From positions 6,372,217-6,436,216 of the forward strand of contig OZ038323.1 in the NCBI GenBank assembly GCA_964035795.1: a stretch of 64,000 nt of DNA. The letters are read 5' to 3'. The notes under the pieces were generated by a model. That model saw only the letters and a list, made by a program, of their open reading frames with translations. It searched no databases and had not been told where the DNA came from. Every line of letters begins with the position of its first letter. The first letter of the stretch is position 1. Position numbers and translations under genes: made by a program. Of this stretch, positions 12,094 to 23,845 are shown in pieces. The DNA is from Pterobdella sp. o SKG-2022. Lineage: Eukaryota > Annelida > Clitellata > Hirudinida > Piscicolidae.

Positions 12094-13533
12094 CTATTTT
12101 TCAGTTGTAGTAAGTATTAATATTATTTCTATCATAACTTGCCCACTCGAAAATATTTATGGATAAACAATGTATAAACACATATGTAAAAAAAATAAGA
12201 TATATGTGAACACAGGTATTTCTTCATTTGGTTAAAAATTTCAGCATTCATGTGTGAATTTGAAACTTTTTTATTCAGGTTAAGCTTTATAAAAAGATTT
12301 GTTCAGATACAAATACAATAATGACGATTATATAAAAAAGTGGAACACAAGTAAAAGTAGTATGTTTTATACACAGGCACCTGTGAACACACGTGGTGAT
12401 AATAAAAAATATAAAACACTTCGTTCCATCTAAGGCATTGTCGCTGGTTGGATTGTTTCTAAAGACTTTTATGTTGTGATATTTAATTTGAAAACGCCAT
12501 TGAAAGCCGTGACAATTGCTTCTTATTGTTTCATATATTTGAGGCGTTTTGTATTGTTTCATGCCGCATTTTCCCTCTTTGTCTTCACAAAGGTTTTATC
12601 ATGATAATGGAAATATATTTTGGGCGATAAATTATGTTTTTGAGGGATTATTTTCACCGAAGAAAAAATAATTCTATTATTTTTAAGACTACTGCAAAAA
12701 AGTATCAGATGCTCTGTTTAAAAATGTTACATTCATTTATCATTGAAAGATTCAGCTTTTGTTTCATTCCTTAGTTTGTGCTTTCCATCTTTTGAATTAT
12801 AAATAATTATTATTTGCAGTTTTTCAAATAAAGCAAAGTTTTACTGAATACAGCTGATGATGTTATATGAATCTGTTAATATTTTGAACATTAAGCAAAA
12901 ATAAACTTAACTATTCATGAGACAATCAATAAAAGTTTTACAATACTCTTATATTTTGATATATTTGTGAAAAAGTGATTTCTCGGAGACTACTGCTTCT
13001 ACACTTTCAAATGTATTCCAGCACAAATGACACGGGTGTTTTTTTTGAAATTCAATAGCATCGGTTTTGGTATATTGTCAAAAATAACATCAGGAATTTG
13101 TGTAAAAAAGTATAAACATGAAAAATTATAAAACCGAACGAGTATATATAATGTTTAACTAATTTAAAAAGTAAAAATGCATGAGATTCAAGTTTGCATG
13201 AGATCGATAAATGACTACAGCGTCCATGACTCAAAGACCTGCAAAAGACCGCATTTCTCGAAGGAGGATGTTCAAAGGTACAAATTGTGAAATCAAGTTC
13301 ATCTTTAACGTTTGTATGAAAACATAATGAAGCAGCAATAAAACCATATATTTATATCCCTGAGTGAACTATTCAGCCTGAAATACTGGTAACATTGAAT
13401 GGTTAATAACTCAATCAAAATCTCAAAATAACTAATATCTTTCAAAACAACAATATACAAAAGAAATCAAAATAATGAGTGATCATATAAAAAATGAAAC
13501 AAAAAAATAAAAAGGGCGATCAAAAATTCTTGT

Positions 13534-15736
13534 TCATAGGTTCATGAACTTCCTTGAAAACAAGGGGGTCAAAGGTCGGCTGAGTGACCCATACACTGGG
13601 TTCATGAAGGATCTGCTCAGATGCACCCTCAATGTGTTGAACGGGAAGTGGTGTAAGGCGGCGTTGGTGCTAGGTGTCAGTGAACCCATAAAAAAGTTCG
13701 TATGCGTTTTGAGGTATGGGTTGTAATACGAATAACGCCTTGATGATGTCCTCATAGACCTTAGGTTGCTGTATGTGATGGGTGAGGTTACGCGTACATT
13801 TATAGCTTGGTGTGAGATTGGTTGCATTAGTAGTGGTTTTTTGTGTTGGAGGGTGGGTGGTTGTGTGTGTTGGAGGAAGACTGGTTGTGTGTGATGAAGA
13901 GGTGGTGGTTGTGTGGGTTGGAAGGGTGGTGGTTGTGTGGATTGGAGTGTTGGTAGCTGTTTTGGTGAAAAGCTAGGTTGAAGTAATGATGTGGAGTAAA
14001 GAGGTGATGATATATGATGAAAGACAGGTGTTTTGGTTTGAAATGGTAAAAAAGATTGGATTGGTGGTGAAATTTGTTGGAATGATGGTGAAATAGGTTG
14101 AATTAGTGGTGGAATGGGTTGGATTGGTGGTGAGGTGTGTTGGATTGGTGGAGAGATGTGTTGAATTGGAAGAGAGACAGGCTGGAATGAAAGTGGTGTT
14201 TGAATAAATGGTGGCTGAGATGATATGGAGTGAAAGAATGAGAAAATTGGTTGAATTATTAATGAAATCGGTTCAGAAGTTGTTGGTGAAACGGCTTGTA
14301 ACTGTGGAGGCATTAGTTGAGTTGGTGGTGAAACGGATTCGAATGAGAGTGGTGCGATTGGAAGCAAAAATGGAGGAGAGGTGCACTTGGTTTGTGCTTT
14401 CAGCTTGTCTGGGGATAAGAGAGGCTCAACAACTATTGGAATGGTTGGAATGGATACTTCTGTAGTAGATGGTGGAAAAGACGACGTTGAAATGGGTGGA
14501 CGACTAGGAAGTACGGGTGACTGTATGGAATAAGAAAATGACTGTGGCGATGATGGCGCGACAGAAGGATTCAATGGTATTAAGAGTGGAATGTGCTCAG
14601 ATTGTGGGTTAGACAAAACTGATGTTGGAATGGGTGAAGTTGGTGAACTGGGAAATTTTGTGGGTAAATTTGGCGAATTTCGGGATGGTGTTTCAAGAAG
14701 GTTAGGTGGTGGTGGATAAAGTGGAGTTGTGGATAAGATGGATGTTGTGGTTAAAATGAATGTATTTTCTGTTGAGTTTGTAGATGTTGTATTTGAAGAA
14801 GTATTTTTTGGTATTGAAGTTGATATGAGTGTTGAGGGTAGGTTTGATAGACTTAATAATGTTTCTGGTAATTTTGATGATGATGAGCTTGGTGAAGTTG
14901 TAGAAGGCACAGGAGGATTGGGTGGTGTTTCAGCTAAACTTGGAGGAAATACTTTCTTAGGTTTAACAACTCGTTTAAGGTATTGGTATGTAAATCTTTT
15001 TGTGAATAGTTTCAACAATGTGGAATAATACCAAGGTAAGAAATAACTTTCAAATAAATTGCACAACTTATAACAATGCTTTACTACTTCCTCCAACTTG
15101 CCAACAACTTTAATGTCTTTTTTCTCCATTTGTACAAAAAAGTTTTTATATTTTAAAACTTTGAACTTTTTCCTCGTTTCAGCATTCATTGTTCCCTGCA
15201 TATATGGTTAAAAATGAATGAAAACCTCCACATGTAATTTATATGAATGAGTGACATACAGCATTTCTTGTCAGACGCAGTCGAATAAGAGAGTCAGCTA
15301 TAATATTGCATACTTTTAAAGCCACTTCGATTTCATGCTGGTCTTCTAAGCGAAGTGAAGTCTGCACGAAAAATTTATATTCCTTGATTTTATTTTTCAA
15401 TATATCAAATGACGAGTAAATATACAGTTATTTTTAAATTCAAAATGCACTAACAATCCATTTCTTGATGAACTTGAAACTGCCTTTAAAGTCCTGATTT
15501 TGTTCTAAGATGTTTGATGTACAAGTGGCACTTTGTTTTTTGTAACTGCTTTTATTTTCTTCAAATTTCTTTTTGTTATCATTGCTCAAACTTGAGGTTT
15601 GACATTGATTAGTACTGTGTTTGTTTTTACTACCATTAACCTTTTTTGATGTACTTGTTTTCAAAATTTTTGAGTTTTTCAATGCAGGTCTTGTGTTTTT
15701 TTGTTTTTTCTTGACGTTGTTTTCAGAAGAGTTCAT
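13534..15736 (-). CDS. Pro/Ser/Thr-rich orphan protein, three exons, about 681 aa
   Basis: Exons 15736-15455, 15361-15260 and 15195-13534 join in phase 0 with clean borders (ATT|gttagt; CGTGCAG|; GCT|gtatgt; ATATGCAG|GGA). The start is the ATG at 15736. Residues 1-94 are very basic and Lys/Ser/Asn-rich. Residues 95-128 (TSLRLEDQHEIEVALKVCN and onward) look helical. About 129-220 is a folded-looking segment with aromatic and Cys residues (KHCYKLCNLFESYFLPWYY). About 220-600 is dominated by Pro, Ser, Thr, Gln and Ile, with imperfect repeats of the form PPIQ(H/P)(I/T)SPPIQ and later T/QQPPP(F/L)QHTQ units. About 600-681 is Arg/Phe/Tyr-rich. The long frame extends 1.66 kb in AT-rich DNA while staying G/T-rich on the other strand, so it is very likely real. 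I see no signal peptide or membrane segment and recognise no family. A scaffold, matrix or mucin-like linker role would be guesswork. Confidence 0.65.
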
Positions 15737-16359
15737 TATGGGGAAAGATTTTTAGTTGACAGTGGATATTCAAAAGTTAAATTAACCGTTTTTCTTCTGT
15801 ATGATGAAAAATTTCATCCACCCTTTAACGTTTTATTGAGAAACAATAGCGATTTTATACCTAATAATCAAACTGAAAAACAGTTGTGATAAGAAGATCA
15901 TTACTTGATTAAATGGTAAAAAAAATAAGAAATAGTAGCAATACAAATATTTATAAATAAAATTATATTATTATTTAAAGTATGACAAAATATTTCCTTA
16001 CTTCTATCCCATGCCTTCAAAGTAATCGTTGAAATTTAAATATATATTAAGTGTTATACCTATAATATTTCGAGTTTAAATTTCAAAAAAGTATATGAAT
16101 ATGTATATTATTTACAAGATTATCGTTTTCCTAACTATATAAGTTAACAATATTGAAAAACTGAATTTGAAAAAGATTTCAAAAGTTTAAAAGTTAAAAA
16201 CTGATTTTGCTATTTTTATGATTAAATACTTGATTTTATTATAATTATAGCAAAAAAAGTCAATATAAAACTACTGTGAACTGAAACTTTAATTTTCAAA
16301 CTTATCACCTGATTCAACACTACATTGATTGCTTAATTTTGATTCCGGTTGTGCGAGGA
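15737..16359. promoter_or_regulatory. Candidate shared divergent promoter region
   Basis: This 623-bp AT-rich spacer separates the minus-strand orphan gene from the plus-strand serine-run gene, whose start codons face away from each other. I see no unambiguous TATA or initiator pair. The call rests on the head-to-head arrangement. Confidence 0.3.
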
Positions 16360-16854
16360 ATGGATTTTCATAAACAAAAGAAAAGTAAAAAAAACAAATT
16401 CAAAGATCCATATAGACAGAGAAACAGAAGTAGTAGTAGTAGTAGTAGTAGCAGCAGTAGCAGCAGTAGTAGTAGTAGCAGTACCGATAGTCATGGGAAA
16501 AAGCACAATAAACAGAAAAAGCATGAAAAAAAGGAAATGAGAAAGGTAATTTCATACATTTCAGATAAAATATTTTAAGTTATCATTTTTAATTCACAGA
16601 AACTGAAGCATGGAAGCAAATATCCACATCAAGCTTATCCACAACCAAATCCCCACTCTAACCACCCAACACTTCGCTTCCAATATCCATCACCATACTC
16701 TCAACCTTTACCTCCAAACCCTCAACAAAATTTGTACCCACAACCACCACATCCCCAAACAAACCTACAATATCCACAACAGCCTCCATTCCCAGTCCCA
16801 CCTCCATACCAACAAACTAACATGGCTGCTAACCCTTTCACCCTCCCTAGTTAG
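16360..16854 (+). CDS. Small Lys-rich protein with serine run and Pro/Gln/Tyr-rich tail, 146 aa
   Basis: Two exons, 16360-16545 and 16600-16854, join in phase 0 (AGAAAG|gtaatt; TTCACAG|AAA). Exon 1 begins MDFHKQKKSKKNKFK, then carries a run of about 18 Ser encoded by AGT/AGC repeats, and ends in a Lys/His/Glu-rich stretch (KKHNKQKKHEKKEMRK). Exon 2 is a tail rich in Pro, Gln, Tyr and Asn (for example SPYSQPLPPNPQQNLYPQPP) ending at a TAG. An AATAAA lies at 16906-16911, about 50 bp after the stop. No signal peptide or membrane segment is present. Composition suggests a disordered, probably intracellular protein. The shorter gene at 19121 has the same order (MD, Lys-rich, Ser run, Lys-rich) and the same phase-0 intron after a Lys pair, so the two are probably relatives. 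Family unknown. Confidence 0.6.
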
Positions 16855-19120
16855 CTTGGCAACATATGTTTACTATATGTTCAATTTTAAGTATTATCTT
16901 ATTTTAATAAATTCTAAATTTCTATTGAGAATTTTTTTATTGGATATAAAAATAATTTTTCAATTAAATTTGAATAAAATAAAGGATTAGAACATTTTAT
17001 TTTTAGACCAGTCAAACAACTACCCAGGGTAATTGAGCTAGTGCTTGAGGAACTTAATACTCCTAATGCTTCAAAAATGCTTCCACAATCCAATAACTTG
17101 AATCCATAAAACTTATAATTATCACTTGTATTCTCTGACCATGTTTTTTTCATATTTAAGTCTTATAAGCTTTAAACAGATGATTCAATTTATCCGATTT
17201 TTTTTTCTGCATAAATATTGAATTTTCACGTATTTTAATTACTAATAATGAGTATAATTGGCTTTAGACGTTAATTTACTTTTAATTTTTATTGGTTTTG
17301 TTATTTTTCGTCAGCCATATCGTCAAAAGTCTTTGCATCTTAAGTTTCATCCATCCATCTAAAATTTGATTGCATTTTTCAATGTTTAAGAATACTTTCG
17401 ACTAAAATAAATTTAATGAAGATTATATTTTTTAATAAAAGTTCTAAATTCTAAACTAATACTTGTGGCTTTTGACACTTTTGGAGATTATCATTATAAA
17501 AAAATTTTTAATTGTACATACGAAATACCTAGTATAAGCTATTAAGTTGATGGTCCTAAAGCATTTAAAAAAGATTTGCTGGCGCAGTTATTTGAAGTGG
17601 TAAACTATGACACAAAGGTGTTCAAAAGTTTGTCGATATATCGTAAAATCGTCATTAGGTGGTAGTTACACAATGCATGTTCACGCTAAGTATTTAAAAA
17701 AGGGCGATTTTCTGTATAGACCAAGAGAATTGAAAAAGGTTTGGACCAGGTTTTTCTAATTATCATTCTTCCCGTTAAAAAAACATTGTTTTGGTTTTGT
17801 TTTGCTATTTTAAAAATAAGTGATGCCATTCAAATGCTTTTGTAGTGGGAAAACTAGCAAATTTAAAAAATCTTGTCCGAATCTGCTTCAATCCTATTGG
17901 TCAGTGAAAAAGACACTTTCTTCTCTATAAAAAGCGTAAAGTGCTTGTGTAATTTCACTGCCTACAACGAAGGCTTTTATAAGCTTCATAGTGAATTTTT
18001 TAACTTTTTTGTGGCACATCTACAACTTTATTTGTGGGCTAACACGAGGACCAATTTATTTGATGTATTCAAACTAACAAATAATCAATGTACTAGAAAC
18101 AAAGCTTCATATAACTAAGCTTATCTTATTCGTCCTTATCAACTACACAGGGTTTGATTGCGTAAATTATCATTATGAAAAGCTTCACATAATAAAATTT
18201 TATATTTGTATCTTTTAATTTTCAATCATTCGAATGCCCAGTGAAGTTTATATGTATAGAAGTTTTTACATTGCTAGTATTTTTTATTTTAGCTTCGAAA
18301 TGAATATTTGGATTTGTTGCAAAAGAAACTATTTCTGATATGTAAAACTTTATCATAAAACATTATGAGTTGATAGCCTTCATTCATATGTTGATTTATT
18401 TGCTAATTGTTGCTACAATTCTTTTCTCAGGCATAGAAGACTTTTTGTCATTCCATCAATAAAATTGAAATCTAATATTGACTACTATAGAATTCTTTGA
18501 AATAAATCTATCCAAAAACTCTTCATTTTAAAATTCAAATAACAGAAAACTAATGAGCAAGAGAATATATATGAGGTCTTTAAAAGATTATATGTTCAAA
18601 ATATTTATAGATTTAACATAATTGTTATTCTCATGTGAATATATAAGCATATACAGCAGCTTATAGAATTAACGTGCATAAGCAACGAGGTCTTAGCACC
18701 TGTACTTAGTTACTGTTTATAATTAAACTTAAATCAATTTAACATTTAATATACAAACATTGACAACAATCTTGGATATACAGGTAGGCATTTAATCATA
18801 TTTATTAATATTTAATTCAATTTATTTGGTTACTAATGTAAATAAATGTTTTTTATTTCAATTTTTTCCAATATAATTTATAATCTTGAAGTATTTGAGA
18901 AAAATGTTATAGAATAACAGAGCAATGAAAGTATGAGTAAGATAAAAAAACAAAATGAGTAATTTATAAAAATACATCTGAGTAATGTATATAAACATTG
19001 CGGTCGTTATTGCAATGGATGTCTCATATTGAGGAGAGATTGATTTTCAAAAGTCTATGTTTTCCTTGGGGTATAAAAGCGATAGAAAAGGATTGATAAT
19101 ATTGAACACTGAACAGAATA
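16855..19120. other. Intergenic AT-rich stretch
   Basis: The 3' flank of the serine-run gene is followed by about 2 kb with no supported exon. An 81-codon open frame at 17873-18118 has no ATG start and no splice context, so I did not call it. Confidence 0.5.
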
Positions 19121-19376
19121 ATGGACAAGGAAAAAAAAGAGAAAAAGAGGCACGGTAGTGGAAGCAGCAGTAGTAGTAGTAGTAGTGGAAGTGGGTCAGA
19201 CGGGGGAAAAAAGGAGCACAAGAAGGTTTCTATATCATTTATACTTATTATGAGTGTATCAATACATTTATAAATTGAAGTTTTGATCAAATTTTTTTGC
19301 TCTAAAGAAAGATAAAAAAGAAAAGAAGGAAAAGAAAGAGAAAAAAGAAAAGAAGGAGAAAAAAGAAAAGAAATGA
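19121..19376 (+). CDS. Microprotein: Lys-rich with Ser/Gly run, 57 aa
   Basis: Exons 19121-19225 and 19308-19376 join in phase 0 (AAGAAG|gtttct; TCTAAAG|AAA). The product begins MDKEKKEKKRHGSGS, has eight consecutive Ser, then SGSDGGKKEHKK, and ends in a KEKK-type tandem repeat (KDKKEKKEKKEKKEKKEKK...) with a TGA stop. An AATAAA follows at 19487-19492. It matches the gene at 16360 in start (MD), Ser run encoded by AGT/AGC, flanking Lys-rich stretches and intron position and phase, but lacks the Pro/Gln tail. I infer a local duplication with divergence. No domain is recognised. The low complexity leaves some risk that this is a repeat artefact. Confidence 0.5.
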
Positions 19377-20112
19377 TATTATTAAACTAATTTGTGTTCA
19401 TACGCATTTGCTTCAAAAAACTTTTGTGGTCGGATTTGCGTTTTCACAGCTTGAAAATTTGATTGGGAACCTGTATTTGAATGAACAATAAAATATAAAA
19501 ATTCAATGAATGTTGCAATATAATGATCGACTTGCTTTTGAGTCATAATTCGAAATTATAATCACGTGATGTAGATTGAAGGTAGACAGAAATCACGATT
19601 TTTGATTTATTTAAGACTTTATTGTGACAGTTTGCAGATAAATTCATTTTCTAGAACAATTTTCAATAATTTTAACCCTAGCTTCAATAGTAGTATCTTT
19701 TACATTAAAAGGAGTGGAATTAAAAACCTATAACGAAAAACTGAGAAATAAAAAAAATTAATTGATCTATGAAAATGAGTCAGAAACTATAACTATTATC
19801 TTTATATAGATTTAATTGAATATAAAAAATTCATGTCTAATATAAAACTCTGAATGAATTTTTCTTTACATGTAGTTTGAATAATCTGATTTGACAAATC
19901 TAAAGGAATATCTCGTTTTTCTTCTTTTTCAGTGTTGAATTTAACTCCGAAAGAACTTTTCATTTTTTGTATTTAACTTCATTAAGTAGAACAAAACTCA
20001 ATATTATCCTTTTATAACTTAGTCAAAAAATAAGTTTATTCATCTGTACCAAAAGCTAAAACTCAATAATTTGGCTTCATTACAGAAAATAATTTTTGTT
20101 CAGCTCAAGTGT

Positions 20113-22243
20113 TTATTTTCCTGTTTCACACAAACCACATTTCTTGACGCTAGGTTCGCTTGAGTGTCAGTCATTTTTAGCGTCTGCATAGGCGCAAACA
20201 AATTTTTCATTTTCTTCTTTCTGCTTTGGCTCATCTGTTTTTGTGTCAACATAATTAGGAGTTTTTGAAAAATAATGTGCAGATAAATGTTAAATTAATG
20301 ATGTCGACAAACCTACTTTATGTAGCTTATTAAAACTATGGGAATACTTACGTGTAGCCCAGCTAGTGTAGTTCATATTGAACGAAGTTCTGGTCTGTGG
20401 TCTCACAACCCAGAAAAAACCATCTAAATTGAGAGCCCCCAACCAGTAGTCTCGACACCCACTCTGACCTATGAGTAATTAACCATCATTGTTTTATCTT
20501 CAAAACAATTTCATTAATTACTTTAAAGCTGAGTGATAACAAGTTTTAAAAAGTTTTGCTCTGTAGTCAAAATAGGAATAGCCAGGGATGAACCCTCTAA
20601 AGACTGCCCCCATACATTTTCGTAATTGCTACAATCCGTTGAAAATGGAGGATGAAAATAGCACAAATCTGAAATAAAGATGATTTATATGACAATATAA
20701 AGCTGTGAAGAGAGGTTTGCAAACTTGAGTTATTGTCACATATCTTCAAGATTGTGGTATTTTCGTTGACGTAGTCTGAAGTGAGTTTTAAATTGAAAAA
20801 TTTGATACAAACTTGGACGTTAACTTCTGAAAAAAAGAATTTTTATCTAAACTATAAAAGAATGAACTATTTATGAATTTTTAAAAATTGAATAATTTGA
20901 TAAAAATGCACAAAACTTTTAGTAATACATATTAATTTAACTCGTCTCAAATACCCACCCAGACACTGCAGTATTTATTTCGCAGAAAGCGCATCTGACA
21001 GTTTTACTGCTCCTTGAGTACCACTTGTTTTCATAAGACATGGCGGCGCATTCATAATCGTTATCTGCAGCTTCTCCTCGAGGCTCTTCTTAATTTCAAA
21101 AACATTTGGATACTTTTAAGCTCATGCTGACCATAAAAAAGTTTTGATAAACAGCTAAAACCTAAAAATGTGAAAATTTTAGAATCTGATATGTTTTGGA
21201 GTTTTGAGCATCTCAATAAAACAAAGTGATAGTTGTCTTCAATTTTGAGTGAACAGAAGCAAAATATACGAATTGTTTTTTCAATCTTTGTTTCATGGTA
21301 CAAACATGAGACCAGTTTGATTGATAGAAGCATGTACATACCATGGTATTATTTTATCATTCATCATCTCTATGTCCCCATTTTATGGGATTGGACGCAA
21401 AAACATTGTAGAACAAGTTAATTGCTGGCTAACGTGGAATCAAACCCAGTAACTTTAGATGATTAGTTTAATTTTCTAGAAGAAAAATTGTGATAATTGA
21501 ACTTTGGCTATCTCTAAAAAATATTTCTTTTGACTTATGTGTCTTGAAAATTGAATAATTAAAAAGAATAATTAATTTTGAGTTTAAATTTTTCTTGTAC
21601 CAATACTACACATTACATTCTTGCTCAAAACGTTGTCAAGTGAGCTCAAGTTTCATTGCTTGGTGGAATTCGCATTAAAATACTTTTATATTCTGCAAAA
21701 TTATTGCTTGATTTTTTTGAAAAGCCTACTAAAAGCCCATTCGGCAAAAGTCATTTCTCCGTAAGTTCTGCTATCGAGCCTCCTCATCCATTTGCTTGCT
21801 TTGTTGATGGCTCCCATGCAAAATGATGTGCAAATCGAGTCATGTTGCTCTGCAATTTATTGAACCTATCATTTCATGTTTTTATCTATTCATGCAAACA
21901 ACTGAAAAGTAGGCGAAAAAAATCAGTTTCGGCTGTGCTGGTGGGAATGAAGAGGCCAGATCCATTGTGTTTCTCTTCACAAAAGCGTTCTAAGCGCAGA
22001 CAAGATCCAATTTCGTCAAACATAATGTAATATTTTTCTGCAAAATAAACTTGTTAATTCAAATGGAAAACCTTTTTTGACACACCTGTGATCAAGTAAA
22101 AAGGCTTGCGTGTCTCGACTTAATTTGAAAGAAAAATTTTTAAATTTAGTTTCTTAGGTAAGAAATTATAAAAGTGTAAGCATACGTTTTTCACGAGCAC
22201 TAGCTTGAAGAAGAAAGACAGAAAAATTTAAAGAAAAAAGCAT
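20113..22243 (-). pseudogene. Secreted tandem C-type lectin-domain gene; second domain broken
   Basis: Nine exons are modelled, all joined in phase 1: 22243-22186 (signal peptide MLFSLNFSVFLLQASA), 22118-22086, 22037-21903, 21849-21730, 21088-20942, 20775-20725, 20668-20522, 20468-20352 and 20234-20113. The first CTLD (exons 2-5) shows GSCLRLERFC, LFIPTSTAETDFFRLL, FCMGAIN, FAEWAFKEPRG and a closing ECAAMSYENKW...VRCAFCE. The second (exons 6-9) shows LCYFHP, SLAIPILTTEQNFL, YWLGALN, NYTSWATHEPK and FVCAYADAKND...CGLCE. C-type lectins are extracellular, often Ca-dependent sugar binders; the canonical EPN/QPD Ca motif is not intact here (EPR, EPK). The second domain has TGA at 20167-20169, exactly where domain 1 has Trp, and on the phase-1 model TAA at 20523-20525 one base before a donor. 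An alternative donor and acceptor (20541/20463, phase 0) would skip the TAA. The gene may yield only domain 1, or be a pseudogene. The exon 5 donor is weak. Confidence 0.65.
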
Positions 22244-23845
22244 CTCCTAAAAGCTATCAAAAAAATTTAGCAAAAACCTCAATTCAATGCCTTTTAACTT
22301 CTTGAATTTATATGAAATGTCGCCGAAAGATTTCTTTCTCATCGTAACAGTCAATATCAACTTCATTTGAATATATAATTTTTATCGAATATTCAATCTA
22401 TGATAAAGTTTTCCGTTATTCAATTCTAAACCGACCAAACTTTATATTTTTATATGTAGCTCATTGAAAATTGTTTCAAATTCTACTTTTCACAAATAAT
22501 ATATAAAGATTTTTCTTAACTAATTCTGGTTATACTTTTCCAAAAACATTTCAAAATACAATACAATAGTTCCAGTCTAATCAGTAATAATTAGACAGAA
22601 ACATTTAAACCATTTGAAGTGTTTTTTCAAAGCTTAAAACATCAGAAAATACTAGACTAACAAACAGGCACTTCGCACTTACTCAAAAAGCCTTGAATAG
22701 CGAGCCTATAGTTGATGAACCAATCATAGAATTTAAAAAAAATTGTGAAAGTACTGAAATAATGATTTTTAGTAGTTTTATAAAAAAAACTAACATTTAT
22801 CAACTAACAAAGCTTTTTGTACAATCCATGAATATTTAAACATCATGATACATGAATATTTTCAAGAAAAAAAACTAACATTTTTCAAAGCCTATGATTG
22901 GTCCATATAAAACAGCTTTTTGCAGCTTGGAACTTCTTTAGACTAACAACATTCTCAGATTATTTAATTGATTAATGTAAAAAAATGAAGTTTTATTTTT
23001 AGCTTAAATTTTGTCCAAGTGTGTTTTTTAAAAATAATTTATCACAAGTTAAATTGATACAAAATTCAGTTGAATGATAATTTGGTAATTTCAAAAAAAC
23101 TAAAGTTTAATGCTTCATTTTTATTTGTGCTTTCAATTTCGCCAGAAAATATTATTTTAAAATTTTGTATGAATTGATTCAATATATTGAGCAAAAGAAT
23201 AGAATATATAATTTTCGGTTAATAAAGACATTGTATGACGACACAAACAGCGCAACATAACACATTATTGGATTCAGTTAGTTTGAAAGTTGTTGAACGG
23301 CTTAAAATGTCGAAAAATGCCCACAAAACGAAAGTCTGATCAAATGAAAAATATTACTCAATCGAGTAATAAAAGTTTAAAATGTTGAGTAAAAAGAGAA
23401 TTTCAAACTAAATTTCTTCGCTACAAAATTTCACATTGTGGTGATGCGGCCTATTCTTCATTTTGATAACAAAGATGTTTCAAAAAAATAAAATAAAAGG
23501 ACACCTAAGAAACGACTGAAAAGAAAGAAATGCCAGCAAACACCAGCTTAAAGTCTGCAAGTTGCCTCAACGCCACTTCACGGGCACATTATGGACTTGC
23601 AAGCACGCCATTTTGTATGTTGTTTTATGTTAGATAAGTTTTTTATGAGTATTGAAACTCAAAAAAATTTCATATTGAAATAAAAAATTTTAAAAAAGAA
23701 AATAAAGTATACATTTTGTTTCAACCGTCAACGTCTTTCAACTTTGTTGTCGATTCGTTCCTGCTTATAGCATTTTTATAAGTTAAAGAAACTTTTATAG
23801 TTTTTTTTTCAGACAATAAAAAATTGAATTTTGTTTTTTTTATTG
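22244..23845. other. Intergenic stretch between the lectin gene and XPR1
   Basis: This is the divergent flank of the CTLD gene. A GC-richer patch at 23530-23614 has an ATG-led short frame and a donor-like TTTT|gtatgt on the plus strand. It could be an upstream leader exon of XPR1 but cannot be confirmed. Otherwise nothing is seen. Confidence 0.35.

Larger units (their letters stand above)
7579..13533. other. Gene-poor AT-rich stretch
   Basis: About 6 kb without an exon I can support. It contains poly-A/poly-T runs, ATT/TTA microsatellites near 11726-12093 and one CRE-like cluster at 10677-10702. The short open frames near 8776, 10375, 10920 and 12287 are low-complexity or lack splice borders. 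Confidence 0.5.

Noticed and set aside
13544..15028. Gly/Val-rich plus-strand frames opposite the orphan gene
   Set aside because: They are antisense shadows of the Pro/Ser/Thr codons on the minus strand.
17873..18118. 81-codon open frame
   Set aside because: No ATG start, no splice borders and no recognised motif.
21425..21465. B-box-like GGTTTGATTCC on the minus strand
   Set aside because: No A box or cloverleaf partner upstream; probably chance or a tiny SINE scrap inside a lectin intron.
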